From NCBI GenBank assembly GCA_041565275.1, contig JBFGVE010000109.1, positions 1 to 9,819 of the forward strand: a DNA stretch of 9,819 nt, written 5' to 3'. Positions 7,064 to 9,819 of the stretch are shown piece by piece. The notes below the pieces were generated by a model that did no database searches, was not told the origin of the DNA, and saw only the letters and a list, made by a program, of their open reading frames with translations. Source of the stretch: CAWUKT01 sp041565275 (lineage in GTDB: Bacteria > Bacteroidota > Bacteroidia > J057 > JADKCL01). Position numbers and translations under genes: made by a program. The stretch's first letter is position 1. Every line of letters begins with the position of its first letter.

Positions 7064-7369
7064 ATGAAGAAATTATTTACGGTTTTACTATTCGGCCTTT
7101 TCTTGGGCTTGGCCGCGCCCGGATTTACTCAAAATGGAAACGGTAACGGTAACGGACAGCAGCACACAGTGCTCCCTACACAAACGGTTGTCAAAATCCT
7201 CAAACTAGCCAAAGAAGAATTTGCCTCACGGTTTGGCATCCACATGAGCCTGGGGCTATGGATGCAGAAATACAACAACTGTGAGTGTACCATTATTGAA
7301 GTCCAGCCGAAATACTTCCGGGTTGAGTTTGGTGGTGGTACTTCAATACTGGTGCTGGACACACTTTAA
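7064..7369 (+). CDS. Small secreted protein with GN repeat, unknown function
   Basis: A 101-residue protein I do not recognise. Residues 1-22 are a clear signal peptide (MKKLFTVLLFGLFLGLAAPG, cleavage likely before QNG). Next comes a short low-complexity stretch, NGNGNGNG (24-31), coded by GGWAAC hexamers at 7133-7156. The mature part (about 32-101) has an amphipathic helix (TVVKILKLAKEEFASRFG) and then probable beta strands (CTIIEVQPKYFRVEF, TSILVLDTL). It carries a CEC pair (C73, C75) that might bind metal or form a disulphide. The start is supported by the promoter box 31-38 bp upstream and the signal peptide reading from this ATG. A second ATG at 7059 is out of frame. The gene has its own promoter, so its link to the receptor operon is positional only. 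The last codon overlaps the stop of the convergent gene. The existence of the gene is likely; its role is unknown. Confidence 0.8.
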   Translation: MKKLFTVLLFGLFLGLAAPGFTQNGNGNGNGQQHTVLPTQTVVKILKLAKEEFASRFGIHMSLGLWMQKYNNCECTIIEVQPKYFRVEFGGGTSILVLDTL

Positions 7370-8877
7370 TTGCGGTTTTTTTTCAGCACGTCAACTAAGG
7401 TATTCCCTGATAGTTTTGATTCAATCCAGGTTCGAAGGAATTTGCCCAACTGCTCCACATTCGGGGTGGAACCAACCGAATCGTCTAAGCTATCGGCAAA
7501 TTCCGAAAGGCGATGCCTTAGCGTAGATTCCGTTTGAATCGAAACATAGGTACTAAAAAAGCCTAGGATGGCATCTTGAACAGGGCCGCTGAACCCCACT
7601 TTCTGAAATAGTTTCGCTGCTTTCCGGGTTTCCCTTTCGATTCGGTCCAGGTCCGCACTTTCGTACAGGGCAATTAGTTGATGAATTTTGCAGATGCACA
7701 CGAATTCAGTCTGAACATTTAATAGATCAGGCTGAACAACCCTTTCTCCCCAGACGATCACCATTTTGAAATTCCTTGCGATCAGATAATAACGTGATAG
7801 CAAAAATGCCAATTCAACGAGAATTTGATTGTCCAACTGCCCCACAAAATCCCTAACGTTTTTTTCGATTCCCGCCGCAATTTTAATACCAAGTTCGGGC
7901 CTGAATTCATCCGCGATAATTCCGGCTTCCAGCTTTGACACTCTCTCCGCTATAAATAGCTGTTCGTCTCGACTGCTTGCACTAAGGCTTCGCATTTTTG
8001 CAGCGATTTTCCGGGCGTGCTCAAAGTCCCTTAAAGCGTTTGCAATAAGTCCGCTGTTCCCATAAGCCATTACAAGCGTGGAAAATAAGGATTGGTCTTG
8101 CATTAGTTCCGTCCTGATTTCGCAAATTTTAATGACCCGCTGCAAAGGCTTTCTAGCTTTTTCAATTTGGCCGCTTGCAACCGCAATAAAATGGCCGATC
8201 CAGTAGAAGTAAATTCGCGCCCGATCCGATAAGCATTTCTCCTCCGAAGCCAATAAGGGATGTTGTTGAAGTTCAGCTACTTCTTTGAGCCGTTCGGTCC
8301 TTGGAAGGCTCAACAGTCTTCTCGCATTGTCCAATAGGCGGTTATATGCTTTGATATTGTTGTACTTTTCAAGCAGGGTTTCCTCCAGCGGGTGAAGGGT
8401 GTCTGTCACAGTGGCAAGAAACCGCTTGTCAACTCGTCGTCTGGATTCCTCCCGGAGAACGTCAAGTAAGTCCAGGTGTTCAGAAAATGATTCCGTCTTA
8501 TCGGCCAATGCCAATGCTTCTTGTAGCAAAGTCGGCAAATGATTGTATAAGCCCTTCCGCAAGAGGAACTTTGCCTGTGCCAGATACATAGCAAGCTGCG
8601 AATCGCTGTCCGGCTCGGTTTCCGGGGCGTACCGGAGGATTGTTCTGTAAAGTTCTTTAGTTTTTTGTCCGAGCCGCTTGCCGATGGTGTGATTCCTGAA
8701 AGGCTTTCTAAACCGTTCCTGGCTCGGCCTTTCTGTCATTCGCTGGATCGCGTCAAAAAATTCTACGTTTTGGTTATAGTTTCCCCGTGTCCATTGATAT
8801 GAACGGCTTTTGAATCGCTGCTTCTCGGCTTTGTTCAAAGCATGAACCAACTCCCAAAGAAGGTCACGGGCTGACAT
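7366..8877 (-). CDS. Helical-repeat (TPR-like) protein of unknown function
   Basis: A 503-residue protein, almost all predicted alpha helix, without a signal peptide or membrane segment, so probably cytoplasmic. The N-terminus (LLWELVHALNKAEKQRFK, residues 6-23, then NVEFFDAIQRM) resembles a set of Bacteroidota hypothetical proteins that begin with a 'LxxSLTKSEKRYFK' block and continue as TPR-like helical hairpins. I recall this set from general knowledge and know no assigned function. Helical pairs with TPR-like small/large residue spacing are seen at about 95-130, 210-300 and 340-430, for example LLLxxKGLYNHLPTLLQEALALAD-like segments. The ATG at 8877 lies about 43 bp from a good -7 box and is the first start in the frame. 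Base composition is like the neighbours. Its stop (7368-7366) overlaps the stop of the secreted-protein gene by 4 nt. A scaffold or protein-interaction role is inferred from the fold only. Confidence 0.82.
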   Translation of the reverse strand: MSARDLLWELVHALNKAEKQRFKSRSYQWTRGNYNQNVEFFDAIQRMTERPSQERFRKPFRNHTIGKRLGQKTKELYRTILRYAPETEPDSDSQLAMYLAQAKFLLRKGLYNHLPTLLQEALALADKTESFSEHLDLLDVLREESRRRVDKRFLATVTDTLHPLEETLLEKYNNIKAYNRLLDNARRLLSLPRTERLKEVAELQQHPLLASEEKCLSDRARIYFYWIGHFIAVASGQIEKARKPLQRVIKICEIRTELMQDQSLFSTLVMAYGNSGLIANALRDFEHARKIAAKMRSLSASSRDEQLFIAERVSKLEAGIIADEFRPELGIKIAAGIEKNVRDFVGQLDNQILVELAFLLSRYYLIARNFKMVIVWGERVVQPDLLNVQTEFVCICKIHQLIALYESADLDRIERETRKAAKLFQKVGFSGPVQDAILGFFSTYVSIQTESTLRHRLSEFADSLDDSVGSTPNVEQLGKFLRTWIESKLSGNTLVDVLKKNRN

Positions 8878-8919
8878 ACGGTTTAGTTAAAATCTAGCAA
8901 TTCGCTCGGAGGCGACTAT

Positions 8920-8950
8920 CAAAAATACAAACCCAATAGTAATATTCCAA
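8920..8950 (-). promoter_or_regulatory. Bacteroidota promoter of the helical-repeat gene
   Basis: Read on the minus strand, TTG (8950-8948) is followed after 20 nt by TATTTTTG (8927-8920). This is an exact TAnnTTTG -7 box with a proper -33 element. Transcription would start near 8913, giving a leader of about 36 nt before the ATG at 8877. Confidence 0.65.
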
Positions 8951-9242
8951 CATGGGGATTTTTATGCACAATCACCCCCCACTAAATTTACTGCCAGACA
9001 TGAGAAACGAAGAACAGTCTCCAACCGTTTCCCTGTCCTGACATTGAGGAATTATAGGGGCTGGGATCTAGGTAAGAATCCGTCAACATGGTTTTTCCTG
9101 GGTATCTGGTCCTTCGCAATCAGTCGGGCGACGATTCGCCCTGGGTATATAAAATTGATCTTTGAAATGGATACAACTTGCCTAACAAGGTTCCGTTTAG
9201 TTTTCTCATAGTCCCCTGTAATAGAGGACGTACGTGGATGAA
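8951..9242. other. Non-coding stretch with few visible signals
   Basis: No reading frame of useful length or coding character is seen on either strand. Small items only: a 6-bp perfect hairpin GGGCGA-CGAT-TCGCCC at 9126-9141, a 9-nt direct repeat CCTGGGTAT at 9097-9105 and 9140-9148, and the 8-bp palindrome ACGTACGT at 9228-9235. A near-consensus -7 box, GATCTTTG, is at 9157-9164. None of these defines a known element. It may be mostly the upstream regulatory region of the gene at 9495. Confidence 0.4.
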
Positions 9243-9250
9243 TAGGTTTG
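9243..9250 (+). promoter_or_regulatory. -7 box just before the structured leader
   Basis: TAGGTTTG is an exact match to TAnnTTTG. No clear TTG is seen at -33, which lowers confidence. A start site near 9257 would place the whole set of hairpins (9264-9407) at the 5' end of the transcript for the gene at 9495. Confidence 0.4.
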
Positions 9251-9263
9251 GGGCTTAGGGGGC

Positions 9264-9306
9264 GAGTATACGAAGGGGCCGCTGCGGTGGTTCCCTTCGT
9301 ATACTC
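9264..9306. repeat. Perfect 14-bp inverted repeat (stable hairpin)
   Basis: GAGTATACGAAGGG (9264-9277) and CCCTTCGTATACTC (9293-9306) are exact reverse complements around a 15-nt centre. The centre can itself fold (CCG-CTG-CGG, 9279-9287). T6 occurs at 9318-9323, 11 nt beyond the stem, too far for a classical terminator. It could be an RNA leader hairpin, an attenuator or a dyad protein-binding site. Confidence 0.75.
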
Positions 9307-9328
9307 AAATTATCTCCTTTTTTCCGAT

Positions 9329-9346
9329 TCCCGCTGCCCTGCGGGA
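9329..9346 (+). ncRNA. Second leader hairpin (6-bp stem)
   Basis: TCCCGC (9329-9334) pairs perfectly with GCGGGA (9341-9346) around the 6-nt loop TGCCCT. It lies between the large inverted repeat and the compound hairpin, suggesting a multi-stem RNA. No match to a riboswitch family known to me. Confidence 0.45.
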
Positions 9347-9350
9347 GAAT

Positions 9351-9407
9351 TCTCTGTTGATTGACACCAGGAGGGCCGCCGCTCGTCGGTCCCCTGGCCT
9401 ACAGAGA
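9351..9407 (+). ncRNA. Third leader element: compound hairpin
   Basis: An outer 7-bp stem TCTCTGT (9351-9357) / ACAGAGA (9401-9407) encloses an internal loop. Within it is a long inner stem: CCAGG (9367-9371) with CCTGG (9393-9397), then GGGCCG (9373-9378) with CGGTCC (9387-9392), including one G-T pair and a bulged A. The loop is 8 nt. About 18 base pairs in 57 nt argues for a real RNA structure. The class is unknown. Confidence 0.5.
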
Positions 9408-9494
9408 AGCCACGCGGGGCACACCAGCCTTCTCACTCAACTATAAACAGTCGTCACCATGTAATATAGTCACCACCATTTTAGATAGCCACCC

Positions 9495-9819
9495 ATGAAG
9501 TTAACACAATTATTTGTGCATCTGTCGATGCTCTTCTTTTTTTGTTCCCTGTTGTGGTCCCAGGGCCCTCCTGTCCCTTTGGCCAGTCCTCCTCTCCCGC
9601 AGGTTTCGGGAGGGATACATGCCTGGTCGGACTACGACTCCGACGGCGACCCCGACCTCTTCCTTGCCGGCCTGGACAGCGCCGGCAATCCTGTTTCGTG
9701 GGTGCTTAGAAATACAGGTTCAGCCTTTGTTCCCGATCCCTTGCAGTCTCTGCCGGGCCTTGCCCTGGGCTGTGCTGTCTGGATCGACTACGACGCTGAC
9801 GGCGACCCCGACCTTGCCC
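9495..9819 (+). CDS. Secreted FG-GAP/VCBS-type repeat protein (3' truncated)
   Basis: The frame is open from the ATG at 9495 to the window edge (108 codons). Residues 1-22 form a signal peptide (hydrophobic SMLFFFCSLLW, cleavage near WSQG). A Pro-rich linker follows (PPVPLASPPLPQ, 25-36). Then come two copies of a calcium-loop repeat: WSDYDSDGDPDLFLAG (44-59) and WIDYDADGDPDLA (96-108), 52 residues apart. The DxDxDGDxD loop followed by a hydrophobic strand is characteristic of FG-GAP/VCBS repeats in extracellular beta-propellers of Bacteroidota. Such proteins often end in a type IX secretion sorting domain, which would lie beyond the window. It is GC-richer than its leader. The start is chosen because the signal peptide begins there. 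The structured region 9264-9407 lies upstream. The role is probably surface or secreted adhesion or scaffold, and is not certain. Confidence 0.87.
   Translation, partial: MKLTQLFVHLSMLFFFCSLLWSQGPPVPLASPPLPQVSGGIHAWSDYDSDGDPDLFLAGLDSAGNPVSWVLRNTGSAFVPDPLQSLPGLALGCAVWIDYDADGDPDLA

Noticed and set aside
7376..7383. T8 run after the secreted-protein gene as a terminator
   Set aside because: No stable stem precedes it on the + strand, and the run is coding (Lys-Lys-Asn) for the gene on the - strand.
9264..9407. CRISPR array, tRNA or insertion-sequence end
   Set aside because: There are no regular direct repeats with spacers, no cloverleaf with CCA-type ends, and no transposase or target duplication nearby.

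Overview
The window looks like a chromosomal piece from a member of the Bacteroidota. Several independent signs agree: an ECF sigma / FecR anti-sigma / TonB-dependent receptor set with STN and carboxypeptidase-D-like N-terminal domains, a secreted FG-GAP/VCBS-type protein, a GTG/ATG start pattern with mostly weak Shine-Dalgarno sequences, and promoter -7 boxes of the TAnnTTTG type. Base composition is near 50% GC, so a moderately GC-rich lineage is likely. I cannot place it below phylum from sequence alone.

Layout, left to right. Bases 1-1107 (+) hold the C-terminal part of an M61 (glycyl aminopeptidase-like) metallopeptidase with a PDZ domain, cut by the window edge. It converges on a CPBP/CAAX-type intramembrane protease (1156-1893, -). 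Divergent from that, 88 bp away, is a small barstar-family gene (1982-2314, +) with no RNase partner in view. Next comes a probable three-gene operon on +: an ECF sigma factor (2488-3045), a FecR-type anti-sigma factor (3103-4107) and a large TonB-dependent outer-membrane receptor (4101-6782). The last two overlap by 7 nt, with a strong Shine-Dalgarno sequence inside the end of fecR. A hairpin that may end this transcript lies at 6911-6937. A small secreted protein with a GN-repeat after its signal peptide follows (7064-7369, +), with its own clear promoter box. Its stop codon overlaps the stop of a convergent 503-residue helical-repeat protein (7366-8877, -), which also has a good Bacteroidota promoter.

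Bases 8878-9494 are non-coding. The left half shows little, but 9243-9407 is strongly structured: a TAGGTTTG box, then a perfect 14-bp inverted repeat, a 6-bp hairpin and a long compound hairpin. About 90 nt further on, an open reading frame begins at 9495 and runs off the right edge. It encodes a signal peptide followed by D-x-D-x-D-G type calcium-loop repeats.

Functionally, the sigma/FecR/receptor set is a FecIRA-like surface signalling and uptake unit. The receptor's periplasmic STN domain should report ligand binding to FecR, which releases the sigma factor. The substrate is unknown because no SusD, DUF4249 or enzyme gene accompanies it here. The other genes look like separate transcription units. 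No RNA gene, CRISPR array, insertion sequence or phage gene was recognised. The best candidate for something undescribed is the structured leader at 9243-9494; the rest is mostly ordinary Bacteroidota gene content with a few odd details.
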